A DNA stretch of 64,000 bases, taken from positions 264,146 to 328,145 of the forward strand of contig NZ_JAUSSR010000010.1 in the NCBI RefSeq assembly GCF_030812475.1, given 5' to 3'. This document shows positions 39,111-48,437 of the stretch, one piece after another. This DNA is from Pseudomonas lini. GTDB taxonomy: Bacteria; Pseudomonadota; Gammaproteobacteria; Pseudomonadales; Pseudomonadaceae. The notes under the pieces were generated by a model. That model was not told the DNA's origin, searched no databases, and saw nothing but the letters and a program-made list of their open reading frames with translations. Position 1 is the first letter of the stretch. The number at the start of each line of letters is the position of its first letter. Made by a program: the position numbers and the translations under genes.

Positions 39111-42059
39111 TCAGTTCACAGCGGACGTCGCTTCGACATGACGCGGCAATGTCACCCGGATACGGGTGCCGCGCTGGCTTTGTACATCAGCCGGGCTGTC
39201 GATGGTGATTTGTCCATAATGCTCTTCAACGATGGAATAGACCAGTGCAAGGCCCAGACCGGTGCCTTCGCCAGGATCCTTGGTGGTGAAGAAAGGTTCG
39301 AACAGTCGGTCCATGATGCTCGAGGGAATACCGCTGCCTTCGTCTTCGACGATCAAATCGACCGTGTGTTCGCCGGCTTCGCTCTTGACCCGCACGGCGC
39401 TGCCGGGAGGGGAGGCGTCACGGGCGTTCGAGAGCAGGTTGATCAGTACTTGCGCCAGGCGCTGAGGGTCGCCTTCGACCCAGTGGTCGGGGTCGCACAG
39501 GTTGTAGAACTGCACTTCGAAATTGCGTCGGTTCAGGGCCAGCAGGCCGATGGCATCCTGGGCCACCTCGGCCAGACAGACGGGCTCGTCGCTGTGCTGA
39601 TGACTGCCGGCGTGGGCGAAGCTCATCAGGGACTGAACGATACGTGACACGCGTTTGGTCTGTTCGAGGATCTGCCCGCTGATTTCCTTCAGTTCGCTGT
39701 CTTCTTCGCGCTCTTCGCGCAGGTTCTGCGCCAGACAGGCGATGCCGGTGATCGGGTTGCCGATTTCATGGGCCACGCCGGCGGCCAGGCGGCCGATGCT
39801 GGCCAGTCGCTCGGAGTGCACCAGTTTGTCTTCGAGCATCTGGGTCTCGGTCAGGTCTTCCACCAGCAACACCAGGCCACTGTTACCCGGCGCCAGGGGT
39901 TCGTCGATCGCCGCTTTGTGCAGATTCAGCCAGCGGGTCTGGCCATCGAGGGCCAGGTGCTGCTTGTGCAAGTGCTCGTCGGGCAGATCGATGAAGCCTT
40001 GCAGCAGCGCTTTCCAGGGGTCGGCGATGGTGCTCAGGCGCGAGCCGACCACACGTTGGGCGGCAATCCCGGTCAATTCCTCCATGGCTTTGTTCCACAT
40101 GAGGATTTCCTGATCCTTGGCCAGGGAACAGACGCCCATGGGCAATTCCTGCAAGGTCTGGCGATGATAGCGGCGCAGCGCATCGAGTTCGGCGGCAAGG
40201 CCGGTGAGGCGCGAATGGTAATCCTCGAGCCGGCTTTCGATGAAGTGGATGTCTTCCGTGACGTAGTTTTCGCCGCCGGCCTTATAGGGCAGGAAGGTTT
40301 CGACCATGTCCTGGGCCACGCTCGGCCCCATCAGGCCGGACAGGTTGGCTTCGATGCGGTCACGCAAACGGCGCAGGGCATAAGGCCGGCGCTCGTCGAA
40401 TGGCAGATAAAGGTCGCGCAAGGCCTGCTCGACTTCTTTCTGTGCAGCCTTGGCGCCCAAGGGTTTGGCCAGCTGCGTGGCGAACTCCTGGGGCGAGGCG
40501 GCGTGCAGTTCCCGGCGTTGCGGTCGACGCACGTTGTCCACGGCGCACGCTTCGGCGGCGCTGGCCTCTTCGGCGCTGGCATTGGTGAACAGCGAAATCA
40601 GGGTGAACATCAGCACGTTGGCCGCCAGCGAGGCGATGGCCGCCATATGCCAACTGGTGTCGTCCAGCACGTAGATCATGTTCAGCAGCGGAATATAGAA
40701 ACCCTGCAGATTGCCGACCAGTGGCAGCAGCATGGTGACCAGCCATACCAGTATCCCGGCAAGCAGGCCGGCGATGAAGCCGCGGCGGTTGGCGGTCGGC
40801 CAGTACAGGACCGACAGCACGCCCGGAAGGAATTGCAGGGTGGCGACGAAGGCGACGATGCCCAGGTTGGCCAGGTCCTGTTCGGCGCCCAGCATCAGGT
40901 AGAAACCGTAGCCGGCCATGATGATCGCGACGATCAGCGCCCGACGGGTCCACTTCAGCCAGCGGTAGATATTGCCTTCGGCCGGCGGCTGGTAGAGCGG
41001 CAGCACCAGATGGTTCAGCGCCATCCCGGACAGCGCCAGGGTGGTGACGATGATCAGCCCGCTGGCCGCCGACAAGCCACCGATGTACGCCAGCAGCGCC
41101 AGGGCTTTGCTGTTGGCGGCGATACCGATGCCCAGGGTGAAGTATTCCGGGTTGGTGGTGGCGCCGAGTTTCAAGCCGGCCCAGAGAATCAACGGCACGG
41201 CCAGGCTCATCAGCAGCAGGAAAAGCGGCAGGCCCCAGCTGGCGCTCACCAGGGAGCGCGGGTTGAGGTTTTCGGTAAAGGTCATGTGATACATGTGCGG
41301 CATCACGATCGCCGAAGCGAAGAACACCAGTAGCAGCGTACGCCATGGCCCTTCCTGTAGCGGCGTATGCAGGGCGGCGAGGGCGGTCTGGTTTTGCAGC
41401 AGCCAAAGTTCAAGCTGTTGCGGGCCGTCGAACACGCCATACAGCGCATACAGGCCGACACCGCCAATGGCGATCAGCTTGATCACCGATTCGAAGGCAA
41501 TCGCGAATACCAGACCTTCATGCTTCTCGCGGGTGGCGATATGGCGCGAACCGAAGAAAATCGTGAACAGGGTAATCAGCGCGCAGAAGCTCAAGGCCAC
41601 GCGATGCTGGACCGGTTCGCGGGTGAGGATGCCGATGGAGTCGGCCACCGCCTGGATCTGCAAGGCCAGCAACGGCAGCACGCCGATCAGCATGAAGATG
41701 GTCGTCAGCGCCCCGGCCCAGGTGCTGCGGAAGCGGAACGCAAATAAATCGGCCAAGGAAGACAGCTGATAGGTGCGGGTGATCTTCAGGATTGGATACA
41801 GCAACACCGGCGCCAGCAAAAACGCCCCGGAGACCCCGAGGTAACTGGACAGGAAACCATAGCCGTACTGGTAGGCCAGGCCCACCGTGCCGTAAAACGC
41901 CCAGGCACTGGCGTAGACGCCCAGCGATAGGGTGTAGGTCAGCGGATGGCGAATGATCGCCCGGGGGATCATGCCCCGTTCGCTGACCCAGGCGACGCCG
42001 AACAGCACCGCCAGGTAGGCGGCGCTGATCAGGATCATCTGGGTCAGGCTAAAGCTCAT
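39111..42059 (-). CDS. cbrA: Transporter-fused sensor kinase CbrA
   Basis: A 982-residue protein with an N-terminal SLC5/sodium-solute-symporter-like domain of about 13 helices (residues 1-500), then a STAC-like linker, a PAS domain, and a histidine kinase. The kinase has its H-box at GVAHEIGNPITGI and its ATP-binding motifs LINLLSNARDASPP, VEDEGSGIP and GEGTGLGLALVYSIV. It partners CbrB. The start MSFSLTQ overlaps the end of cbrX by 11 bases; an ATG six bases upstream is possible. Confidence 0.95.
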   Translation of the reverse strand: MSFSLTQMILISAAYLAVLFGVAWVSERGMIPRAIIRHPLTYTLSLGVYASAWAFYGTVGLAYQYGYGFLSSYLGVSGAFLLAPVLLYPILKITRTYQLSSLADLFAFRFRSTWAGALTTIFMLIGVLPLLALQIQAVADSIGILTREPVQHRVALSFCALITLFTIFFGSRHIATREKHEGLVFAIAFESVIKLIAIGGVGLYALYGVFDGPQQLELWLLQNQTALAALHTPLQEGPWRTLLLVFFASAIVMPHMYHMTFTENLNPRSLVSASWGLPLFLLLMSLAVPLILWAGLKLGATTNPEYFTLGIGIAANSKALALLAYIGGLSAASGLIIVTTLALSGMALNHLVLPLYQPPAEGNIYRWLKWTRRALIVAIIMAGYGFYLMLGAEQDLANLGIVAFVATLQFLPGVLSVLYWPTANRRGFIAGLLAGILVWLVTMLLPLVGNLQGFYIPLLNMIYVLDDTSWHMAAIASLAANVLMFTLISLFTNASAEEASAAEACAVDNVRRPQRRELHAASPQEFATQLAKPLGAKAAQKEVEQALRDLYLPFDERRPYALRRLRDRIEANLSGLMGPSVAQDMVETFLPYKAGGENYVTEDIHFIESRLEDYHSRLTGLAAELDALRRYHRQTLQELPMGVCSLAKDQEILMWNKAMEELTGIAAQRVVGSRLSTIADPWKALLQGFIDLPDEHLHKQHLALDGQTRWLNLHKAAIDEPLAPGNSGLVLLVEDLTETQMLEDKLVHSERLASIGRLAAGVAHEIGNPITGIACLAQNLREEREEDSELKEISGQILEQTKRVSRIVQSLMSFAHAGSHQHSDEPVCLAEVAQDAIGLLALNRRNFEVQFYNLCDPDHWVEGDPQRLAQVLINLLSNARDASPPGSAVRVKSEAGEHTVDLIVEDEGSGIPSSIMDRLFEPFFTTKDPGEGTGLGLALVYSIVEEHYGQITIDSPADVQSQRGTRIRVTLPRHVEATSAVN

Positions 42060-42225
42060 CGGCATCTTTTTGGCTCTGCAGGATGAAGGTCACGACGATC
42101 AGGATCAGCCAGAGCAGATAGGGTCGATACCAGGCGCCAGTAGCGTCGATCCACCAATCCATGATGGCCGGGGAGAACAGGTAAATCCCCACTACCAGGA
42201 GCAGGACCAAGCGATAGATGTACAT
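42049..42225 (-). CDS. cbrX: CbrX, small membrane protein coupled to cbrA
   Basis: A 58-residue frame (MYIYRLVLLLVVGIYLFSPA to QKDADEL) with two hydrophobic segments, about 5-20 and 36-50, separated by MDWWIDATGAWYRPY. It ends inside the first codons of cbrA, an 11-base overlap that implies translational coupling. A small gene called cbrX has been described in this position in P. putida. The name rests on that recollection. Its action is unknown. Confidence 0.75.
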   Translation of the reverse strand: MYIYRLVLLLVVGIYLFSPAIMDWWIDATGAWYRPYLLWLILIVVTFILQSQKDADEL

Positions 42226-42302
42226 CCCGGCCTCTCTTCTTTATGCGCGTGCCCGAAAACGTGCGGCGATGGTAACGGATGGGCGCGCCACTGCAAGCGT
42301 GA

Positions 42303-43190
42303 TCACTGTAGTTGCGCTTCGGGCAGGTTGAGTGTGCGCGGGATCTTCAGGGCATCCCAGTGGATGATGCCCCAATCCAGCACTTCCCGTGGTGTGGCGT
42401 AAGCCAGTTCGGCGCCCGGGTTTTGTCCGAGCGCGCGCAACGCACGCAGCAGCAGGGGCGTCGCCTGATCTTCGGTCAACGGCGGCGAACGATAGGACTT
42501 GCCGAGCTTGTTGCCATCGGGTTGGGTAATCAGCGGGATATGCAGGTAGCGCGGTTGTGGCAGGCAAAGCAGTTCTTGCAGATAGAGCTGGCGCGGGGTG
42601 GAGTCCAGCAGGTCGGCGCCCCGGACAATATCGGTGATGCCTTGCCAGGCATCGTCCAGTACCACCGCCAGTTGATAGGCGTAGAGCCCGTCGCGGCGGC
42701 GGATCACGAAATCGCCGACTTCCCGGCCCAGGTGCTGGCGGAATTCGCCCTGGACCCGGTCGATGAAGTGATATTCCAGCTCGGGAACACGCAGGCGAAT
42801 TGCGGCATCTTCGGTGCCGTGACCGGCGTTGCGGCACAGGCCTGGATAGATCCCGTGGTAGCGCTCCAGTTGCTTGCGCGAACAGGTGCAGGCGTAGGCC
42901 AGGCCATGATTGAACAGGCGATTGAGCACTTCGGCGTAGGCAGCGTGCCGATCGCTCTGTCGGACCATCTCGCCGTCCCACTCGAAACCGTAGCTTTCCA
43001 GTGCCTTGAGGATGGCCGCCTGGGCGCCGGGTTCTTCCCGAGGTGGATCGAGATCTTCCATGCGCATCAGCCAGCGACCACCCACCGAGCGCGCGTCGAG
43101 GTACGAAGCCAGCGCGGCGACCAGCGAGCCGAAATGCAGATGGCCGCTGGGCGTGGGGGCGAAGCGTCCGATGTAGGTGGGGGCGATCAT
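42303..43190 (-). CDS. gluQ: Glutamyl-Q tRNA(Asp) synthetase
   Basis: A 295-residue shortened glutamyl-tRNA synthetase that attaches Glu to queuosine of tRNA-Asp. The HIGH-like motif is PTPSGHLHFGSL near residue 12 and the KMSKS-like motif GNKLGKSY near residue 230. A zinc site CTCSRKQLE with a later CRNAGH is present, and the anticodon-binding domain is absent. It follows dksA, as in most gammaproteobacteria. Confidence 0.96.
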   Translation of the reverse strand: MIAPTYIGRFAPTPSGHLHFGSLVAALASYLDARSVGGRWLMRMEDLDPPREEPGAQAAILKALESYGFEWDGEMVRQSDRHAAYAEVLNRLFNHGLAYACTCSRKQLERYHGIYPGLCRNAGHGTEDAAIRLRVPELEYHFIDRVQGEFRQHLGREVGDFVIRRRDGLYAYQLAVVLDDAWQGITDIVRGADLLDSTPRQLYLQELLCLPQPRYLHIPLITQPDGNKLGKSYRSPPLTEDQATPLLLRALRALGQNPGAELAYATPREVLDWGIIHWDALKIPRTLNLPEAQLQ

Positions 43191-43228
43191 AAGGGCGATG
43201 CTACTTTTTCAGGCTTGCACCAGGCCCC

Positions 43229-43319
43229 TGTGGGAGCGAGCCTGCTCGCGAAAGCGGTGTGTCAGTCAACATTGATATTGAAGCTGAGTTCCCCTTCGCG
43301 AGCAGGCTCGCTCCCACAG
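43229..43319. repeat. REP pair, GCCTGCTCGCG type
   Basis: Arms tgtgggagcgagcctgctcg and its complement flank a 45-base centre between gluQ and dksA. Confidence 0.9.
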
Positions 43320-43348
43320 GTGCGCTGTCGGGGGCGAATTGCGGAAAC

Positions 43349-43378
43349 AAAAACGGAGCGTTCGCACGCTCCGTTTTT
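43349..43378 (-). terminator. dksA intrinsic terminator
   Basis: A 12-pair stem (aaaaacggagcg with cgctccgttttt) and six-base loop. The A and T runs make it able to work in both directions. Confidence 0.9.
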
Positions 43379-43391
43379 CATCAAGTCGAGA

Positions 43392-43832
43392 TTACTTGCC
43401 GACTTGCTTTTCCTTGATTTCCGCCAGGGTCTTGCAATCGACACACATGTCGGCAGTAGGACGGGCTTCCAGTCGCTTGACGCCGATTTCGACGCCACAG
43501 GACTCGCACCAGCCATACTCTTCGTCTTCGATCAATTGCAGGGTCTTGTCGATTTTCTTGATCAGCTTGCGCTCGCGATCACGGGCGCGCAATTCGAGGC
43601 TGAATTCTTCTTCCTGGCTGGCACGGTCTGCCGGATCCGGAAAGTTGGCCGCTTCGTCTTTCATGTGATCAACCGTACGGTCGACTTCCTGCATCAAGTC
43701 CTGTTTCCACTTGTTCAGGATCTTGGTGAAGTGAGCGCGCATGGGCTTGCCCATGTATTCCTCGCCCTTCACTTCTTTGTAGGGTTCGAAACCGCTGATC
43801 GACTGATTTTGCTGCTTTGCTTGGGTGGGCAT
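43392..43832 (-). CDS. dksA: RNA polymerase-binding factor DksA
   Basis: A 146-residue protein that enters the RNA polymerase secondary channel and with ppGpp represses stable RNA promoters such as those at 6506 and 63764. A coiled coil covers about residues 35-105 with acidic tip DPADRA, and the zinc finger uses the CESC and CVDC pairs at about 114-138. It is the classical zinc form, with all four cysteines. Confidence 0.97.
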   Translation of the reverse strand: MPTQAKQQNQSISGFEPYKEVKGEEYMGKPMRAHFTKILNKWKQDLMQEVDRTVDHMKDEAANFPDPADRASQEEEFSLELRARDRERKLIKKIDKTLQLIEDEEYGWCESCGVEIGVKRLEARPTADMCVDCKTLAEIKEKQVGK

Positions 43833-44164
43833 GAAATGGACCGCCTCTACTCTTGTAATCCATTGCGCAGGATTGCTCCATCACCGACACCTGCCGGCCC
43901 TGCGGCTGCAAGCGGGCGAACTTACCAGATCAAATCGGGCCGCGCTACTCCCGGATGTCGAGGTAGTGGCCCTCAGTGCTTGCAAATGTATGCCAAGCCT
44001 TGACTGGTGGTGCTGGAGGCCTGATCAAATATTGATTTTAGCCAAACCTGGGACACACGCTTGAGTCGTTTGAGACCAGAGTCATATGGCTCTGACCGCT
44101 TTAGGTTCTCGCTCGTTCCTGCGCTTGGGTAGAATCGGTTTTTTTCCCTGTTGAAGGAAGGCCA
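43833..44164. other. Gene-free stretch between dksA and the aminotransferase
   Basis: It holds the divergent promoters of both genes. The one distinct element is an 18-base near-palindrome cagagtcatatggctctg at 44077-44094 (one G-T mismatch pair), about 70 bases before the aminotransferase ATG. I see no RNA gene or terminator. Confidence 0.45.
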
Positions 44165-45337
44165 ATGGCTCAGTCCTACAGTGCCCGCAGTCGCGCGATC
44201 GAACCTTTCCACGTCATGGCGCTGCTGGCGCGGGCCAATGAATTGCAAGCCGCCGGCCACGACGTGATCCACCTGGAAATCGGCGAGCCGGACTTCACCA
44301 CCGCCGAGCCGATCATCCAGGCCGGCCAGGCGGCACTGACGGCGGGCAAGACCCGTTACACCGCTGCGCGCGGTATCCCGGAGTTGCGCGAGGCCATTTC
44401 GGGCTTCTATCAGCAGCGTTACGGGTTGAATATCGATCCGCAACGCATCCTGATCACGCCCGGCGGCTCTGGCGCGCTGTTGCTGGCCAGCGCCTTGCTG
44501 GTGGATCCGGGCAAGCACTGGCTGCTGGCGGACCCGGGATACCCGTGCAACCGGCATTTCCTGCGGCTGGTAGAAGGCGCGGCGCAGCTGGTTCCTGTCG
44601 GCCCGGACGTGCGATATCAGCTGACGCCGGACCTGGTGACCCGTCATTGGGATCACGACAGCGTCGGCGCGCTGGTGGCTTCACCGGCCAACCCGACCGG
44701 GACCATCCTGACGCGTGACGAGTTGGCGGGCCTGTCTACCGCCATCAAGGTGCGCCACGGTCATCTGGTGGTGGACGAGATCTACCACGGCCTGACCTAT
44801 GGCACCGACGCGGCCAGCGTGCTGGAAGTGGATGACGACGCCTTTGTCCTGAATAGTTTTTCAAAGTATTTCGGCATGACCGGCTGGCGACTCGGCTGGC
44901 TGGTCGCACCCGAAGCCGCGGTCGGTGAGCTGGAGAAACTGGCCCAGAACCTCTACATCAGCGCCCCGAGCATGGCCCAGCACGCCGCACTGGCCTGCTT
45001 CGAACCGGCCACCATCAGCATCCTGGAAGAGCGTCGCGCCGAATTTGGCCGGCGCCGGGATTTCCTGCTGCCGGCCTTGCGGGAGCTGGGCTTCGGCATC
45101 GCCGTGGAGCCCGAAGGGGCTTTTTACTTGTACGCCGATATCAGCAAGTTCGGCGGTGATGCCTTCGCGTTCTGCCGGCATTTCCTCGAAACCGAGCATG
45201 TGGCGATCACCCCGGGACTGGACTTCGGCCGATATCAGGCCGGGCATCACGTGCGGTTTGCCTACACCCAGAGTCTGGTGCGCTTGCAGGAAGCGGTCGA
45301 GCGGATTGCTCGCGGTTTGCGGAGCTGGCAAGGCTGA
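44165..45337 (+). CDS. Class I/II PLP-dependent aminotransferase
   Basis: A 390-residue fold-type I aminotransferase with the substrate-binding segment IGEPDFTTAEP near residue 38, SPANPTGTIL near 178 (Asn contact) and the PLP lysine in NSFSKYFGMTGWRLGW near 240. The Arg that binds the substrate carboxylate is in VRFAYTQS. It is coupled to sfsA by a one-base overlap. The amino donor and product cannot be deduced. Confidence 0.88.
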   Translation: MAQSYSARSRAIEPFHVMALLARANELQAAGHDVIHLEIGEPDFTTAEPIIQAGQAALTAGKTRYTAARGIPELREAISGFYQQRYGLNIDPQRILITPGGSGALLLASALLVDPGKHWLLADPGYPCNRHFLRLVEGAAQLVPVGPDVRYQLTPDLVTRHWDHDSVGALVASPANPTGTILTRDELAGLSTAIKVRHGHLVVDEIYHGLTYGTDAASVLEVDDDAFVLNSFSKYFGMTGWRLGWLVAPEAAVGELEKLAQNLYISAPSMAQHAALACFEPATISILEERRAEFGRRRDFLLPALRELGFGIAVEPEGAFYLYADISKFGGDAFAFCRHFLETEHVAITPGLDFGRYQAGHHVRFAYTQSLVRLQEAVERIARGLRSWQG

Positions 45338-46050
45338 TGCGATTTTATCCTCCACTCGAAGAAGGTCGCCTGATCCGTCGTTACAAGCGTTTCCTCGCGG
45401 ATATCGAGACCGTTGGCGGCGAGTTCCTGACCATTCACTGCCCGAACACCGGTTCCATGCTCAATTGCCAGGTCGAAGGCGGGCAGGTCTGGTTCAGTCG
45501 TTCCAATGATCCGAAACGCAAACTACCCGGCACCTGGGAGGTCGGCGAAACCCCGCAGGGGCGACTGTTTTGCGTGAACACTGGCCGTGCCAACGGCTTG
45601 ATCGAGGAGGCATTGCGGGCCGGCGTCATCACCGAGCTGAACGGCTTTACCGGGCTGAAGCGTGAAGTGGCCTATGGCCAGGAAAGCAGTCGCATCGATT
45701 TCCGCCTCGACTACCCAAGTGGGCCGGCCTATGTGGAAGTCAAAAGTGTGACCCTGGGTTACGACGGCTCGTTGGTAGCAGCGTTTCCTGATGCGGTGAC
45801 GCAGCGCGGGGCGAAGCATTTGCGGGAGCTGGCCCATCTGGCGCGGGACGGGATTCGCGCGGTGCAGTTGTACTGCGTGAACCTCACCGGAATCGATGCG
45901 GTGCGTCCTGCCGAAGAAATCGATTCAGCCTACGCCGCCGCACTGCGTGAGGCAGTGGCCTGTGGGGTCGAGGTACTGGCCTACGGCGTTCGGTTGACCC
46001 ACGAAGAGATGGTGGTTGATCGACGGCTGGAGGTGTTGCTCAACGGTTAA
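45337..46050 (+). CDS. sfsA: Sugar fermentation stimulation protein SfsA homologue
   Basis: A 237-residue protein with the SfsA family segments EGRLIRRYKRFLADIE near the start, HCPNTGSMLNC, and YVEVKSVTL near 130. Structural relatives are PD-(D/E)xK nuclease-like. Its role is poorly known. Its end overlaps the convergent Rieske gene by four bases. Confidence 0.93.
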   Translation: MRFYPPLEEGRLIRRYKRFLADIETVGGEFLTIHCPNTGSMLNCQVEGGQVWFSRSNDPKRKLPGTWEVGETPQGRLFCVNTGRANGLIEEALRAGVITELNGFTGLKREVAYGQESSRIDFRLDYPSGPAYVEVKSVTLGYDGSLVAAFPDAVTQRGAKHLRELAHLARDGIRAVQLYCVNLTGIDAVRPAEEIDSAYAAALREAVACGVEVLAYGVRLTHEEMVVDRRLEVLLNG

Positions 46051-46364
46051 ACACCGACCCAGAGCCCTTGCTCGTCCTCGTGGCAGTCGACGCTGACCAG
46101 GGATTGCCCGGCGCACGGGCCGGCGACGCATTCGCCGTCTTCAATCAGGAACAGTGCGCCGTGGGTGGCGCACTGGATCAGGCTGTTGCTGGGGTCGAGA
46201 AACTGGTTGGGGGTCCATTCCAGTCCGACGCCACGGTGCGGACAGCGATTGATATAGACGTAAGCCCGACCGCCCCGGCGCACGGCAAAGAGTTTCTGGC
46301 CATCGATGTCGAAACCGCGGCTGCTGTCATCGGCCAGCTCGACGCCGGTACAAAGAAACTTCAT
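46047..46364 (-). CDS. Small Rieske [2Fe-2S] protein
   Basis: A 105-residue single-domain ferredoxin-like protein with Rieske boxes CPHRG (near residue 41) and CATHGALF (near 66), supplying two Cys and two His ligands. It starts at MKFLCTGVELADD. Such proteins feed electrons to oxygenases or nitrite-reductase-type enzymes, but no partner is beside it. It diverges from phuT across a Fur-like site, so iron control is possible. Confidence 0.88.
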   Translation of the reverse strand: MKFLCTGVELADDSSRGFDIDGQKLFAVRRGGRAYVYINRCPHRGVGLEWTPNQFLDPSNSLIQCATHGALFLIEDGECVAGPCAGQSLVSVDCHEDEQGLWVGV

Positions 46365-46416
46365 GTCTATCCTCAAGTGCCGCGTCTTATAACCGGATAT
46401 GTCCGAGCTTGACGTT

Positions 46417-46435
46417 CAAATGCAAACAATTATCA
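46417..46435 (+). promoter_or_regulatory. Fur-box-like site upstream of phuT
   Basis: AATGCAAACAATTATC at 46419-46434 agrees with the Fur consensus AATGATAATCATTATC at 12 of 16 positions. It lies 97 bases before the phuT start and 55 bases before the divergent Rieske gene. Confidence 0.6.
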
Positions 46436-46530
46436 AATGGCCGCTTCACCCATTGGGCATGCTGCTGCCGGATGCCGAGGATACTTGGCCCGTCATCTCG
46501 ATGCCGGGAAAACTTTCAAGGAAGCTGTCT

Positions 46531-47403
46531 ATGCGCCTGAGTACCCACGTTGCTGCGCTCTGTGTCGGACTTCTCGCCAGTTGTTACGCCGCAGCGGCCG
46601 AATTGCCACAACGCTGGGTCAGTGCCGGAGGCGCGCTGTCGGAGTGGGTCAGTGCGCTGGGCGGCGAGTCGAAACTGGTGGGTGTCGATACCACGAGCCA
46701 GCACCCGCAATCCCTGAAGGCCCTGCCCAGCATCGGTTATCAGCGGCAATTGTCGGCGGAAGGTATTTTAAGTTTGCGCCCGCAAATTCTGATCGGCACC
46801 GAAGAAATGGGGCCGCCGCCGGTGCTTTCGCAGGTCCGCAGTGCCGGCGTGCAGGTCGAACTGTTCTCCGCCCAACCGGATCTGCCGACTTTGCAGGCTA
46901 ATCTGCAGCGCTTGGGCAAGTTGCTTGGCGCGCAAGACCGGGCGGCGCAATTGCTTCTAGCGTATCAGCAGCAACTCGAGCAGCAAAAGGTCCGGGTCAC
47001 CCGGGCGCAGTTGAAGGAAAAGTCGCCGGGCGTCCTCATGCTGCTCGGCCATGCCGGTGGCAAGCCGCTGATCGCCGGCAAGGACACCGCCGCCGACTGG
47101 TTGCTGCAAAGGGCCGGTGGGCACAATCTGGCAACACATTCCGGTTACAAACCCTTTTCTGTCGAATCGCTGGTCAGCCTGGATCCTGACGTGCTGGTGT
47201 TTGCCGATCGTGCGCTCACTGGCGACGCCGCGCGGGCAGCGCTGTTCAAGGAAAATCCGATCCTGTCCTCGACCCGCGCGGCCAAGGACGAGCGAGTCAT
47301 CGAGCTCGATCCCACCTTGCTGGTGGGTGGCCTCGGGCCGCGGTTGCCCGATGCGTTGAAATCACTGTCTGACGGCTTCTTCCCCGGTTCTGCCGGTCAA
47401 TGA
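46531..47403 (+). CDS. phuT: Haem-binding periplasmic protein PhuT (HmuT)
   Basis: A 290-residue ABC-transporter binding protein. The signal peptide (MRLSTHVAALCVGLLASC, cleaved near AAA, residue 22) precedes a class III binding fold with LPQRWVSAGGALSEWVSALG and a Tyr-bearing GYKPFSVESLVSLDPDV region. The start was set at the ATG with AAGGAAG before it. Longer frames run through the promoter. First gene of phuTUVW, all overlapping. Confidence 0.93.
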   Translation: MRLSTHVAALCVGLLASCYAAAAELPQRWVSAGGALSEWVSALGGESKLVGVDTTSQHPQSLKALPSIGYQRQLSAEGILSLRPQILIGTEEMGPPPVLSQVRSAGVQVELFSAQPDLPTLQANLQRLGKLLGAQDRAAQLLLAYQQQLEQQKVRVTRAQLKEKSPGVLMLLGHAGGKPLIAGKDTAADWLLQRAGGHNLATHSGYKPFSVESLVSLDPDVLVFADRALTGDAARAALFKENPILSSTRAAKDERVIELDPTLLVGGLGPRLPDALKSLSDGFFPGSAGQ

Positions 47404-48437
47404 CGGTCCTGGTTAAACCGCGTGCTTTGTTCATTGGCCTGAGCCTGCTGTGTTTGCTGGCGGTCTGGTTGTCGTTGGCGCTGGGCCCCGTCAGCTTGCC
47501 GCTGTTCGATACCTTGCGCGCGGCGTTGCGGCTGATCGGCTTGCCCATTGCGGCCGACGGGCTGGAGCAGGCCGAGCTGATCCTCGGACAGATTCGCCTG
47601 CCGCGCACACTGCTGGGTCTGGCAGTGGGGGGCGTTTTGGCACTGTCCGGCGTGGCGATGCAGGGACTGTTTCGCAACCCGCTGGCTGATCCGGGGTTGG
47701 TCGGGGTTTCCAGCGGAGCGGCGCTGGGCGCGGCGATCGCGATTGTCGGCGGTTCGCTATTTGGCGGCCTGCCGCAAGCCTTCGGGCCTTATCTGTTATC
47801 GCTGTGCGCATTCATAGGCGGGCTCGGCGTCACGGCGCTGGTGTATCGGCTGGGTCGGCGCAACGGGCAGACCCATGTCGCGACCATGCTGTTGGCGGGT
47901 ATTGCATTGACGGCGCTGGCCGGTTCCGCGGTGGGGCTGTTTACCTACCTGGCCGACGACGCGACCTTGCGGACGCTGACATTCTGGAACCTGGGCAGTC
48001 TCAACGGCGCCAGCTATGCGCGACTCTGGCCCCTATTGTTGATCACGGTGGTCGTGGCGCTCTGGCTGCCACGCCGGGCCAAAGCGCTAAATGCGTTGCT
48101 GCTGGGCGAGTCGGAGGCCGGGCACCTGGGTATCGATGTCGAAAGGCTCAAGCGTGAGCTGGTGTTCTGTACGGCGCTGGGTGTCGGCGCGGCGGTCGCA
48201 GCGGCAGGAATGATCGGCTTTGTCGGGCTGGTGGTGCCGCACCTGGTGCGACTGCTGGCGGGTCCTGACCATCGCGTGCTGTTGCCGGCCTCGGTACTGG
48301 CCGGTGGCAGCCTCCTGCTGTTTGCCGATCTGGTCGCACGATTGGCGCTGGCGCCGGCCGAGTTGCCCATCGGGATTGTCACGGCTTTCATCGGTGCGCC
48401 GTTCTTTCTGTATTTACTTCTCCGGGGGCGCGCCTGA
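47400..48437 (+). CDS. phuU: Haem ABC transporter permease PhuU (HmuU)
   Basis: A 345-residue BtuC/FecCD-type permease with about ten helices. It includes QIRLPRTLLGLAVGGVLALSGVAMQGLFRNPLADP near residue 65 and the cytoplasmic coupling helix region GIDVERLKRELVFCTALG near 245. It overlaps phuT by four bases and phuV by one. Confidence 0.95.
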   Translation: MTVLVKPRALFIGLSLLCLLAVWLSLALGPVSLPLFDTLRAALRLIGLPIAADGLEQAELILGQIRLPRTLLGLAVGGVLALSGVAMQGLFRNPLADPGLVGVSSGAALGAAIAIVGGSLFGGLPQAFGPYLLSLCAFIGGLGVTALVYRLGRRNGQTHVATMLLAGIALTALAGSAVGLFTYLADDATLRTLTFWNLGSLNGASYARLWPLLLITVVVALWLPRRAKALNALLLGESEAGHLGIDVERLKRELVFCTALGVGAAVAAAGMIGFVGLVVPHLVRLLAGPDHRVLLPASVLAGGSLLLFADLVARLALAPAELPIGIVTAFIGAPFFLYLLLRGRA

